Origin: an uncultured Chloroflexota bacterium
GTDB lineage: Bacteria; Chloroflexota; Anaerolineae; Anaerolineales; Villigracilaceae
DNA length: 36,078 bases
Assembly: GCA_900696595.1 (NCBI GenBank)
Contig: CAADGT010000160.1
Coordinates: forward strand, 1 to 36,078
Direction: 5' to 3'
Of this stretch, positions 6,858 through 14,552 are shown one piece after another. Positions within the stretch are counted from its first letter, which is position 1; each line of letters opens with the position of its first letter. The notes beneath the pieces were generated by a model. That model had not been told where the DNA came from. It did not search any database and worked only from the letters and a program-made list of their open reading frames with translations. A program made the translations under genes and the position numbers.

Positions 6858-8044
6858 GCGTCTCCCTGTTTGAAGATGAAGCACAGCACATTGTTGGCAA
6901 AGCCGCCGAAGTTGAGCGTCAGTCCGGCGCGCGCGTTTTGGACCTGGCGGTCTGCGGGGAGTTCGTGGCGCAACTGCCAGACGATATCCACTGCCTGCGC
7001 CACGCCGGTCGCGCCCATGGGGTGCCCGCGCGTTTTCAGCCCGCCAGACATGTTGATGGGGATGCGCCCGCCGAGGGCGGTTTCGCCTTCTGCGGCGGCC
7101 TGCCCGCCCCGGCCCCGGGGGAAAAAGCCCACACATTCGCTTGCAGCGATTTCGAGGATGGTGAAGGCGTCGTGTAGTTCAGCGATATGGATGTCGGCCG
7201 GGGTCAGGCGGGCCATTTCGAATGCGCGTTGGGCGGCAAGCGTTACGGCGCGTAGTTCGGTGGGGGCGTCGCGTTCTGCAAGGGTGTGCGTGTCGGTCGC
7301 CTGCCCGATTCCGGCGATGGTTACGTACGGTTTACCGCTGGCTTTGGCGATCTCAACCGTGGAAAGAACCAGCGCGGCGGCTCCGTCGCTGACAGGGCAA
7401 AGATCGTACAGGCGCAGAGGGTCCGCAAGGATGGGGTTGTTGATTTCCGCCATTTCGCCGTCGAAGATGTCGCGGCGGGTAGCGACGCTGCGAATATGAG
7501 CGAAGGGATTGCGCGCGCCCATCTCGTGGTTTTTGAGCGAAACGGCCAGCAGGTGTTCGTCGGTTACGCCGTATTTTTCCATGTATAGCCGCGCAAACAT
7601 CCCGCCCAGCCCGGGCATGGTGACTCCGTATGGGTATTCGGCCTGCGGGTGAGTCATGGCGGCGACCATGTCGGTAATGCGGCGGATGGGGCCAACGCGC
7701 ATTTTTTCGCCGCCGCTGACCAGGACTGTATCGTGAAATCCAGAGGCGATGGCGAGGTAGCCCATCTTCAAGGCGGAGGAACCGGAGGCAGGCCCGTTCT
7801 CAATGGTTTCTGCCGCGGCCGGGAGCAAGCTCAGGCGGTCTGCCAGCGAACTGGCAATGGCAAACTGGCGTTGAAACAAGCCGCCGCCCGCGTTGGCCAC
7901 ATAAAGCCCGTCCACTGTGCTTTCGCCGAGTCCCGCATCATCCAGCGCATGAAGCGAGGCGCGGGCGAGCATGTCCGTCAGGCTGTCTTCCTCGCGGTGG
8001 CCGAAGGGGATCATGCCCGCGCCGATGATTGCAACGTCTCTCAT
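6854..8044 (-). CDS. Thiolase-fold acyl-CoA protein lacking the nucleophilic cysteine
   Basis: The 396-residue protein has the SCP2/acetyl-CoA-acetyltransferase thiolase fold: VAIIGAGMIPFGHRE at the N-terminus, CPVSDGAAALVL near 216-227 and GGLKTRGHPMGATG near 334-347 with His341. The usual nucleophile motif (N-A-C-A-S-G) reads ENGPASG at 82-88, with proline at position 85, and the second site reads HDAF (291-294), not HDCF. A Claisen-type thiolase reaction through a cysteine thioester is therefore unlikely. With the coupled DUF35 gene this suggests an Ltp2-like retro-aldolase cleaving a beta-hydroxyacyl-CoA. It lies between the cyclase-family gene and DUF35. Fold assignment is firm; the reaction is inference. 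Confidence 0.88.
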   Translation of the reverse strand: MRDVAIIGAGMIPFGHREEDSLTDMLARASLHALDDAGLGESTVDGLYVANAGGGLFQRQFAIASSLADRLSLLPAAAETIENGPASGSSALKMGYLAIASGFHDTVLVSGGEKMRVGPIRRITDMVAAMTHPQAEYPYGVTMPGLGGMFARLYMEKYGVTDEHLLAVSLKNHEMGARNPFAHIRSVATRRDIFDGEMAEINNPILADPLRLYDLCPVSDGAAALVLSTVEIAKASGKPYVTIAGIGQATDTHTLAERDAPTELRAVTLAAQRAFEMARLTPADIHIAELHDAFTILEIAASECVGFFPRGRGGQAAAEGETALGGRIPINMSGGLKTRGHPMGATGVAQAVDIVWQLRHELPADRQVQNARAGLTLNFGGFANNVLCFIFKQGDA

Positions 8045-8059
8045 TTCGAGGCTGTCGGT

Positions 8060-8947
8060 TCAGTCGTCCGCTAGATTCGCTTTGCTGAGTTTGTTGAGGC
8101 GATCAACGTGGGCGCTGTCGCTGGCGTCGCCGAATTTGGTCTTCGGCAGGGAGGCTTTCTTCGCCATCAGCGCGTCGTAGTCCGCGTCGTCCACCATGGC
8201 CACACAGCGGGCAATGCTGGATTCGCCGTCCACGAAGCGCCAGGGGAAGATGCCGACCTTTGCCCGGCGGTTGAGGAGCAGGTCAATGTCGCCGCCCAGA
8301 CATTCGGCGTGGATGATTCCGAACGGGAACATCTCCAGATGCATGAGCTGGTACTTGGAGTCGTCGAAGACTTCCGCCACCGATTTGCCAAATTTCTTTT
8401 TGAAGACGCGCTCCGCTTCGCGCGTCTGGCGCGGCATCCAGTCGCGGATGATGGTGTTCATGGGGTGGTCGGCGCTGCCGCAGTCCACGCCGATCCAGCG
8501 CAGTTTCTTCGCTTTGGCCCATTCGGCAAATTCGCGGTCGGGGCCGGGGTGTTTGACCATGTAGCGGATTTCATCGGCGTAGGGCGAATCCCAGCCGAAG
8601 TGGTGGTAGCCGGTGTGGATGATGAGGATGTCGCCTTCGCGGACTTCGACGCGTTCTTCGACCATTTTGCTGGTGTAGATATCGTAGTCGCCGCACGCGT
8701 CGCTTAAATCCACAATGGCGGCGTCGTGGATCAGAAAATCCAGTTCGAGCGAGGCGATGTCCTTGCCGGGGGTGTGAAAGTGAATCTCCCCGTCCAAATG
8801 CGTGCCGAGGCGGTTGGAGTGCGTAAGCAGCTGCCCGTTGGCGCCGTTGGGCGCGAGGCGTTTGAAATATTTCAACTGCAACGGTTCGTAGGTCGGCCAG
8901 GCGGGCGTGCCGACGCCGAGCGGAATGGTGAGGTCAATAAATTGCAT
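8060..8947 (-). CDS. Cyclase-family metal-dependent amidohydrolase, single domain
   Basis: The 295-residue protein belongs to the cyclase/kynurenine formamidase/isatin hydrolase family, which opens cyclic or N-acyl amides with a divalent metal. The family motif H-x-G-T-H-x-D-x-P-x-H appears as RLGTHLDGEIH (46-56): the first histidine is arginine and the proline is glutamate, while His50, Asp52 and His56 remain. A second conserved block, GVDCGSADHPMNT, is shared with both halves of the tandem gene at 18461-20134, showing all three domains are close relatives. It begins five bases after the permease stop with an AAGGA site. A ring-opening or amide-cleaving role on the imported compound is likely; the substrate is unknown. 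Confidence 0.85.
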   Translation of the reverse strand: MQFIDLTIPLGVGTPAWPTYEPLQLKYFKRLAPNGANGQLLTHSNRLGTHLDGEIHFHTPGKDIASLELDFLIHDAAIVDLSDACGDYDIYTSKMVEERVEVREGDILIIHTGYHHFGWDSPYADEIRYMVKHPGPDREFAEWAKAKKLRWIGVDCGSADHPMNTIIRDWMPRQTREAERVFKKKFGKSVAEVFDDSKYQLMHLEMFPFGIIHAECLGGDIDLLLNRRAKVGIFPWRFVDGESSIARCVAMVDDADYDALMAKKASLPKTKFGDASDSAHVDRLNKLSKANLADD

Positions 8948-8951
8948 TGGA

Positions 8952-9827
8952 TCAATCCTTTTCGTAAGGCATTCCCAGAGCCTCCGGTTTGGCGGCGCCC
9001 CAGCGGGAACTGAACCATTGGGTGGACATCAGCGCCAGCGCGCCAATGGTGACGACGAAGGGAACCGTGCGCCAGATGTAGCGGGATACGGTGTCCTCAA
9101 ACAGCAGTTCGGGGTTGAGCGAAAGTTGCCAGAGCGCGCCGAACAGAACCGAACCGCCCAGCAGGATGAACGGATTCCACATGGAGAAGAAGACCAGCGC
9201 GAGGGCGACGAATCCCCAGCCCATGAGGAAGTTGTAGTTCCAGACCGGGTTGTAATCGAGCGCGTAGATTCCGCCCGCCAGCCCCATGAACATGCCGCTG
9301 GTGATCACGCTCAGGTAGCGGGTTCGGACGACGTTAACGCCCGAGACTTCGGCCACAGAGGGATTCTCGCCCACCGAACGCAACTTCAGCCCGACGTTGG
9401 TTTTGAACAACACGAACCAGGCGACGGCGATTAAAACGATCCCGAGGAAAAAGAACGGCGAAATTCCCGCAACAGAAGGGATGCGCTCCAGCCCGAGCGG
9501 GCCGGTGTAGGGGTAGCCGATGTAGGCAGTCAACCCAAAGCCGAGAATCCAGATTCCCATGCCGTTGACGACCTGATCGCCGCCGAGCGTGATGGAGAAA
9601 AAGCCATGCAGGGCGCCGATGGCCGCGCCGACGGCAATGGCGGCCAGAAATCCCAGCAGGTAACTGCCGGTGGTTTTTGCGACGATGAACCCGATGGTGG
9701 CGCCGAAGAGCATGGCTCCCTCGACGCCGACGTTCATGACTCCGGCCCGCTGTCCGATCAACTCCCCCAGCGCGGCGACCATGAAGATGGTCGAAGCGTT
9801 AAAACTGCGCGCGTAAAACTCCCACAT
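8952..9827 (-). CDS. ABC transporter permease, NupQ/YufQ-type
   Basis: This 291-residue integral membrane protein is the second permease of a BMP-family nucleoside/purine importer. It is strongly hydrophobic with about eight predicted membrane segments and contains GVMNVGVEGAMLFGATIGF near residues 29-47, the signature of this branch (branched-chain amino acid/ribose-type permeases). It follows the first permease by one base with an AAGGAGAA ribosome site and precedes the cyclase gene, so importer and hydrolase are on one transcript. Confidence 0.93.
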   Translation of the reverse strand: MWEFYARSFNASTIFMVAALGELIGQRAGVMNVGVEGAMLFGATIGFIVAKTTGSYLLGFLAAIAVGAAIGALHGFFSITLGGDQVVNGMGIWILGFGLTAYIGYPYTGPLGLERIPSVAGISPFFFLGIVLIAVAWFVLFKTNVGLKLRSVGENPSVAEVSGVNVVRTRYLSVITSGMFMGLAGGIYALDYNPVWNYNFLMGWGFVALALVFFSMWNPFILLGGSVLFGALWQLSLNPELLFEDTVSRYIWRTVPFVVTIGALALMSTQWFSSRWGAAKPEALGMPYEKD

Positions 9828-9828
9828 G

Positions 9829-10941
9829 TTAATTCTCCTTTTCCGCCTTTTTTAAGATAATGCGATAGCGGAAGAAAAACTGGAAGGCCACCAGAATGAT
9901 CATCACCACGCCCAGCAGGGCGTAGTCAATACCGAAGCCCAGTTGCAGTTTTCCCTGCACGAATCGCCCGCCGTTGGTCAAGCCGCCAAAGAGCAGGGCC
10001 AGCGGAATGGAAGCGAGCGGGTTGCCCTGCGAGATCAGCCCGCAGATGATTCCGTAGAAAGCCAGGTCGCCGAAGTCGCCATAATTTTTGGGAATCTTAT
10101 ACAGCCCTGGCACGGCGGCAAAATAATGGTAGCCCGCCAGCCCGGCTAACAGCCCGCCAGCCACGAACACAAGCAGGGAGATTTTTACAGGGCTGATGCC
10201 CGCGTAACGCGCTGCGGCCGGGCTGGAGCCAAACGCGCGAATCTGGTAGCCGATCTTCGTCCGGGCGAACAGGATGTACAATAACGCCGCCAGCGCCAGC
10301 GAGACCCATAACGTAAAGGGCGTATCCTTGAATAAGGGTGGGCGAACGCTCTCCGTCAGTTTGAATCCCTCGCCTTCGCCGCCGGAACCCATGAACGGGC
10401 CGCCCTCCTTGATCATGTAAGCAACCAGCCAGAACATGATGAAGTTGATCATCATCGTGGTGACGATCTCATTGGTGTTGAATTTCCCCTTCAGGATTCC
10501 AGGAATCGCTCCCACCGCCATCCCACCCAGCATGGCGCCCAGAATCATCAGCCCGACCAGCGCGCCTCCCGGCAATGACGGCGTCTGCGATCCTTTTGCG
10601 CCTAGAGCCAGCGCAACCGCAAAGGCGCCCAGCGCCCCGGCGTAGGCCTGTCCGGCCATGCCAATATTCCACAGCCCGGCGCGGATCGGCACGATGAACG
10701 CAAAGGAACAAAACAGCAAAAAGACCGCGCGGTTCAGCGTCAGCGGCAGTCCAAACGGGTTGAGAAAAGCGTAGGAGAAAATTTCCTGATAGCCCAGGGC
10801 CGGGTCTACGCCAGCCTGTAAAAAGATGAAGCCGACCAGAAACAGCGCGAACAAAATGGCCACAATGGAAATGACCGCCGCCTGCCAGCCGGTAAAGCCG
10901 CTCTTTTTCTCGAGTTTGATTTGGTATCTGCCCAGTTTCAT
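9829..10941 (-). CDS. ABC transporter permease, NupP/YufP-type
   Basis: This 370-residue inner-membrane permease pairs with the following permease in a BMP-type importer. Recognisable stretches are RAGLWNIGMAGQAYAGALG near 86-104 and a long series of hydrophobic helices ending in a short basic tail. Its ATG at 10941 overlaps the ATPase stop (ATGA), indicating translational coupling. Known relatives transport nucleosides, purines or related heterocycles; this guides but does not fix the substrate. Confidence 0.93.
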   Translation of the reverse strand: MKLGRYQIKLEKKSGFTGWQAAVISIVAILFALFLVGFIFLQAGVDPALGYQEIFSYAFLNPFGLPLTLNRAVFLLFCSFAFIVPIRAGLWNIGMAGQAYAGALGAFAVALALGAKGSQTPSLPGGALVGLMILGAMLGGMAVGAIPGILKGKFNTNEIVTTMMINFIMFWLVAYMIKEGGPFMGSGGEGEGFKLTESVRPPLFKDTPFTLWVSLALAALLYILFARTKIGYQIRAFGSSPAAARYAGISPVKISLLVFVAGGLLAGLAGYHYFAAVPGLYKIPKNYGDFGDLAFYGIICGLISQGNPLASIPLALLFGGLTNGGRFVQGKLQLGFGIDYALLGVVMIILVAFQFFFRYRIILKKAEKEN

Positions 10942-12476
10942 GCCGCCGCCTTTTTTTCCAACCCCGCCATCAACGCGCCGATCGTCTCCCGCACGGCAGA
11001 TTCGGCTGGAATCACATCCATAAATTTGCCTTCATAAATGGGCGCGATGCGGTCGCTTAATGCCAGGATCTCATCCAGGTCTTCGGAGATGAGCAGGATG
11101 CCCGCGCCGGATTTGCGCGCCTCGAGCAGTTTATTCTGCACAAATTCAGTCGCGCCGACATCCAGCCCCTGCGTAGGCAGGTTGACGATGATCAGGCGCG
11201 GCTTGCGCGAAAATACGCGCGCCAGAATCAGTTTTTGTAAATTTCCGCCGGAGAGTCCGCGAGCTTTCACATCCGGGCTGGGGGTTGCCACGCCATATTC
11301 GGCGATCAGCGCCTCCGTCAATTGACGCGCTTTCTTTTCGTTCAAGAAACCCCATTTTGAAAACGCGTCGTCAAAGTGGTAGTTCATCAACATGTTTTCG
11401 ACGAGCGAAAAATTTCCGATGGAGCCGACAGTTCGCTGTTCGGCCGGGATGTAGCCAATGCCTTTCTGCCAGCGTTGCAAACTGGTCAGGTGGGAAATCT
11501 CCGCGTCGTCAAACAATACCCGGCCGCTCTTTGCCTTTCGCAACCCGGCTAACACCTCCGCCAGCGCCTGCTGTCCGTTGCCGGAAACGCCCGCAATACC
11601 GAAGATTTCGCCCTCATGCACGTCAAAGGACACGTCTGTCAACGCCTGCGCGCCTTTATCATCGAACGCGGAGAGATTCTCCACCCGCAGGATGGACCTG
11701 CCCCGCGCCGCTTTTCCGCGCTCGAGCCGGAAGATAACGTCCCGTCCGACCATTTCGCGCGCCAGGCTTTGTTCGGTGGACTGCTTTGTATCGAGCCGCG
11801 CGACGACCTGCCCGCGCCGCAGGATGGTGACGCGATGACTGACCGCCAGCACGATCGGAAGTTTGTGGGTGATGAATGGGACAATGGCCAACTCGTCCCG
11901 CGTCATGACTTGAATGGACTCGAGCAGTTTTTCGGTTTCAGGCGGAGCCAGCGCCGAGGTCGGTTCGTCCATGATCAATACTTTGGCGCCGCGATACAGC
12001 GCCTTGAAAATTTCCACCATCTGTTTTTCCCCCTCCGCCAGATGCCAGACCTTTGCATTAAGGTCGAGCGGGTAGTTGTAATGTTTGCAAAGCTGGGCCA
12101 CTTCCTCCCCGGCGCGCTTCATATCCAAAATCGTCCCCGCCTTTGGGTGTCCCAGCAGGATGTTCTCCAGCACGGTATGAGCGGGAATCAACTTTCGGGT
12201 TTGATGCACCATTCCAACGCCCAGGTCAATCGCGTCCAGCGGCGAACGGAAATGAACTTTTTTTCCAAACGCGTAAATTTCGCCTTCATCCGGCTGAACC
12301 AGCCCAAACAGAATGCTCATCAGGGTAGTCTTGCCCGCGCCGTTTTCGCCAAGGATGGCGTGAATTTCTCCGGCTTTAATTTCAAAATCAATGCGGTCAT
12401 TGGCGACCAGCCCCGGGTAGCGTTTGGTAATCCCCTTTGCCGCGAGAACAATATCGCCGTGTTTGATATCAGTCAT
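10938..12476 (-). CDS. Double ABC-domain ATPase of the BMP-type importer (NupO/YufO-type)
   Basis: The product of about 512 residues contains two ABC domains. Domain 1 has a full Walker A (LGENGAGKTT), a signature reading LAEGEKQMVEI and Walker B VLIMDEPTSAL. Domain 2 has the degenerate Walker A GVSGNGQQALAE seen in RbsA/NupO-like proteins, a good signature LSGGNLQKLILAR and a modified Walker B, LIIVNLPTQGLD. ATP hydrolysis probably falls mainly to one site. I place the start at ATG 12476 (MTDIKHGDIVL) because upstream residues are translated from the intercistronic hairpin. It powers import together with the two permeases and the lipoprotein. Confidence 0.93.
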   Translation of the reverse strand: MTDIKHGDIVLAAKGITKRYPGLVANDRIDFEIKAGEIHAILGENGAGKTTLMSILFGLVQPDEGEIYAFGKKVHFRSPLDAIDLGVGMVHQTRKLIPAHTVLENILLGHPKAGTILDMKRAGEEVAQLCKHYNYPLDLNAKVWHLAEGEKQMVEIFKALYRGAKVLIMDEPTSALAPPETEKLLESIQVMTRDELAIVPFITHKLPIVLAVSHRVTILRRGQVVARLDTKQSTEQSLAREMVGRDVIFRLERGKAARGRSILRVENLSAFDDKGAQALTDVSFDVHEGEIFGIAGVSGNGQQALAEVLAGLRKAKSGRVLFDDAEISHLTSLQRWQKGIGYIPAEQRTVGSIGNFSLVENMLMNYHFDDAFSKWGFLNEKKARQLTEALIAEYGVATPSPDVKARGLSGGNLQKLILARVFSRKPRLIIVNLPTQGLDVGATEFVQNKLLEARKSGAGILLISEDLDEILALSDRIAPIYEGKFMDVIPAESAVRETIGALMAGLEKKAAA

Positions 12477-12519
12477 AGTCTCAGCCTGTCGCGCGCCGGG
12501 CGCGTCTTCCAGTTTGGAT

Positions 12520-12560
12520 ACGAGGCTCCCGCCGGAGACTTGCGCGGGCGGGAGCCTCGT
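12520..12560 (-). promoter_or_regulatory. Intercistronic hairpin between lipoprotein and ATPase genes
   Basis: A perfect 14-bp stem (ACGAGGCTCCCGCC at 12520-12533 against 12547-12560) with a 13-base loop lies between the binding-protein stop and the ATPase start. There is no T-tract on the minus strand, so it probably does not terminate fully. Hairpins in this position in other ABC operons protect the upstream message and keep the binding protein in excess over the membrane parts; that role is inferred. Confidence 0.65.
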
Positions 12561-12585
12561 TTTGCTTGCAATGCGGACTGCGATC

Positions 12586-13863
12586 TTATTCGAGGATGGT
12601 CGTGCCTTGCACGTCAAAGTTAAATTGGGAGAGCAGGAATTCGATGGTGGCTTCCGCCCCTGCGGCTTTGACGACTGTGCCGGCCGCCGGGATGGGCAGT
12701 CCGTCCAGCTCCAGCCCCGTGCCGTTGCTGATCAGTTCATGTTCGGTGAACGGATCCCATGTTCCGGCCATCATTTCGTCGCGGCGTTGTTTGACGAGAT
12801 CGAGAATCTCCTGCGGGATGAGCGGGAGCGCCTTGGGGCTGATCGCGTCGAGTCCGACTTTGCCGTCGTTCATCAAGTCCACAGTCGGGTAAACTGTGCC
12901 GTCCGCGAGGGTGATCGAGGTTTCCATGCCCGGGTAGAGGATGGTCTCCGGCGTCTTGTTGCCGGCCATGTAATCCTGCATCATGAGATCGTAACCGACT
13001 TCCCAGCGCGTGTCGAAGGAAATGGCAACCGTGTCGGTGTTGGACCAGCCGTACTCGCCGACAATGTCCATGTCCTTGCCGACGAACCAGATGCCCTTTT
13101 CCGTCGCCACATCCAACGTGGAGCCGGAGTCGGTCTGCTGGGTCAGCACGTCCACTTTATATTGATCCACGAGCGTGGCCGCAATGTCGCGTTCTTCCTG
13201 GGGCAGGTACCAATCCCCGGCATACTTGACGTACACGTTGACTTCCTTGTTGAGCAGAGCCGCGCCATCCTGCACGCCCAGCACAAAGCCCGCCGTGCGG
13301 CGCAGCACCTGGACGTTGGGGAAGGCGGAGACGATGCCGATGTTGCCGGTCTGGGTCAGCGCGGCGGCAATCAGGCCTTCAAGGTACAGCGCCTGATACT
13401 GGCGCGGAAAGTAGCGGATGAAGTTCGGCTTGGTGGAAAGGTCGCTGGCCACGATGGAGACAAAGTACACATCAGGATATTTGTCGGCCAGGTCAATCAG
13501 GGGCATGCCCATGAACTCCGCGTTGCCCACGACGATATTCGCGCCCTGCGCAATCATTTCCTCTGCAAAGGGGACGGATTGATCCGGTGCGACGCTTTCG
13601 CGATAGACGTATTCGACGTTGTCGTATTTCTCGGCGAGGCGCTTGCCTGCGCGGTCGTGGGCGCCGGACCAGGTAGTGCCTTCGATCACGCTGAAGTGTT
13701 CGATGGCGAGGGTGATGGTTTCATCGCCCGCGGCAGGCTCTCCCGTCGCGGGGGCTTCCGTCGCGGCCGGGGGGGCTTCCGTCGCGGCCGGGGCGCAGGC
13801 CGAAAAAACAGCGCTGACGATGACGAGCAAAGCCATAAAGATGTAATATTTTTTGGGGTTCAT
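12586..13863 (-). CDS. BMP-family substrate-binding lipoprotein (PnrA/Med-like)
   Basis: This 425-residue secreted lipoprotein is the capture protein of the importer. Residues 1-22 form a signal peptide with a hydrophobic core and lipobox FSAC, Cys23 being the lipidation site. A low-complexity linker follows, made by a nucleotide duplication giving ATEAPPAATEAP. The BMP domain then includes NIGIVSAFPNVQVLRRTAGF and GSTLDVATEKGIWFVG. Family members bind purine nucleosides and similar heterocycles. ATG at 13863 has AAGGAGAG ten bases upstream; a frame in the leader ends in TAA overlapping this ATG (TAATG). It has its own promoter and heads the importer-hydrolase operon. Confidence 0.93.
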   Translation of the reverse strand: MNPKKYYIFMALLVIVSAVFSACAPAATEAPPAATEAPATGEPAAGDETITLAIEHFSVIEGTTWSGAHDRAGKRLAEKYDNVEYVYRESVAPDQSVPFAEEMIAQGANIVVGNAEFMGMPLIDLADKYPDVYFVSIVASDLSTKPNFIRYFPRQYQALYLEGLIAAALTQTGNIGIVSAFPNVQVLRRTAGFVLGVQDGAALLNKEVNVYVKYAGDWYLPQEERDIAATLVDQYKVDVLTQQTDSGSTLDVATEKGIWFVGKDMDIVGEYGWSNTDTVAISFDTRWEVGYDLMMQDYMAGNKTPETILYPGMETSITLADGTVYPTVDLMNDGKVGLDAISPKALPLIPQEILDLVKQRRDEMMAGTWDPFTEHELISNGTGLELDGLPIPAAGTVVKAAGAEATIEFLLSQFNFDVQGTTILE

Positions 13864-14067
13864 TACTTCTTCTCTCCTTGATATGTAATTTGAATGTGAC
13901 AGTCCGACTCTATGACGCTACACTTCCGATCTTCAGGCGTACTCCTTTCTCGTTGCGTTACAAACCAAAGGCGGGAAAGATGCTTCATCTTTGCGCCGCG
14001 CTGCAACTCAATCATGCCCTGCCGTCTTCCCTGCGGTCGTTCGTGGCCCGCTCCCCGCTGTCTGACA

Positions 14068-14096
14068 ATACTACAATAACGGAAAAAATTTGTCAA
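14068..14096 (-). promoter_or_regulatory. Sigma-70-type promoter of the importer operon
   Basis: On the minus strand TTGACA (14096-14091) and TAGTAT (14073-14068) are 17 bases apart, a near-consensus promoter just past the CoxG stop. The message would start near 14061, with about 200 bases of leader before the lipoprotein ATG. The leader includes a small hairpin (AAAGATG / CATCTTT) but no riboswitch class I recognise. The promoter splits the catabolic block into an enzyme operon and an importer operon. Confidence 0.75.
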
Positions 14097-14102
14097 ACAA
14101 CT

Positions 14103-14552
14103 TTAAGCGGCCCGCGCCTTGAGAATATCGTTCAATTTATCAAGCCCCTGTTTGATCATGCTCTTGCTGACCGTGTCGAACAGGCGCTGACCGACGCTGG
14201 CCACCTTGCCGCCGATCTGCGCCTCGCCGCTGTACTTCATCAGCGTTTTGCCTTCGGGCGCTTCCTGCATTTCGATTCGTCCGACTCCCTTCGCAAAGCC
14301 GATCTTGCCCAGCCCCTCGACAGTGAGCGCGCAACTGACAGGCGGGACTTCATCGCTGATCAACACGCGCCCGGAGAACGAGCCGCCCAGCGGGCCGATG
14401 CGAACGACGATCTCGCCTGTGAATTCCGTGGCGCTAACCTTCTCCACTTTTTGCATACCCGGCACGCACGCCGCCAGCGCGTCAGGGTCGCGCACCAGCG
14501 CCCACAGCGTCTCGCGCGGGCCATCGAACGTATATTCGCCTTCGATTTTCAT
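14103..14552 (-). CDS. coxG: CoxG-like SRPBCC protein
   Basis: The 149-residue protein is a CoxG/carbon monoxide dehydrogenase subunit G-type member of the START/SRPBCC fold, opening MKIEGEYTFDGPRETLWALV with the conserved WALVRDPDALAACVPG. It is not an enzyme subunit but is encoded beside many molybdenum hydroxylases, where it is thought to help maturation or membrane recruitment. Its start overlaps the large-subunit stop (ATGA). It closes the enzyme operon; a new promoter follows. Confidence 0.9.
   Translation of the reverse strand: MKIEGEYTFDGPRETLWALVRDPDALAACVPGMQKVEKVSATEFTGEIVVRIGPLGGSFSGRVLISDEVPPVSCALTVEGLGKIGFAKGVGRIEMQEAPEGKTLMKYSGEAQIGGKVASVGQRLFDTVSKSMIKQGLDKLNDILKARAA

Noticed and set aside
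13755..13800. Coding tandem duplication in the lipoprotein linker
   Set aside because: The duplicated ATEAP-coding stretch lies in the low-complexity linker after the lipid anchor, where length variation is common and unlikely to matter.
12424..13881. 485-codon open frame on the plus strand
   Set aside because: It is antisense to the BMP lipoprotein gene, whose signal peptide, lipobox and BMP motifs are convincing.
13864..14067. Purine-type riboswitch ahead of the BMP importer
   Set aside because: The leader has a small hairpin but none of the conserved purine-riboswitch core sequences.
13863..14096. 77-codon minus-strand frame upstream of the lipoprotein
   Set aside because: Its 5' part runs through the promoter, so it cannot be fully transcribed from it. 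A shorter internal start ending TAATG could be translated but has no family match.
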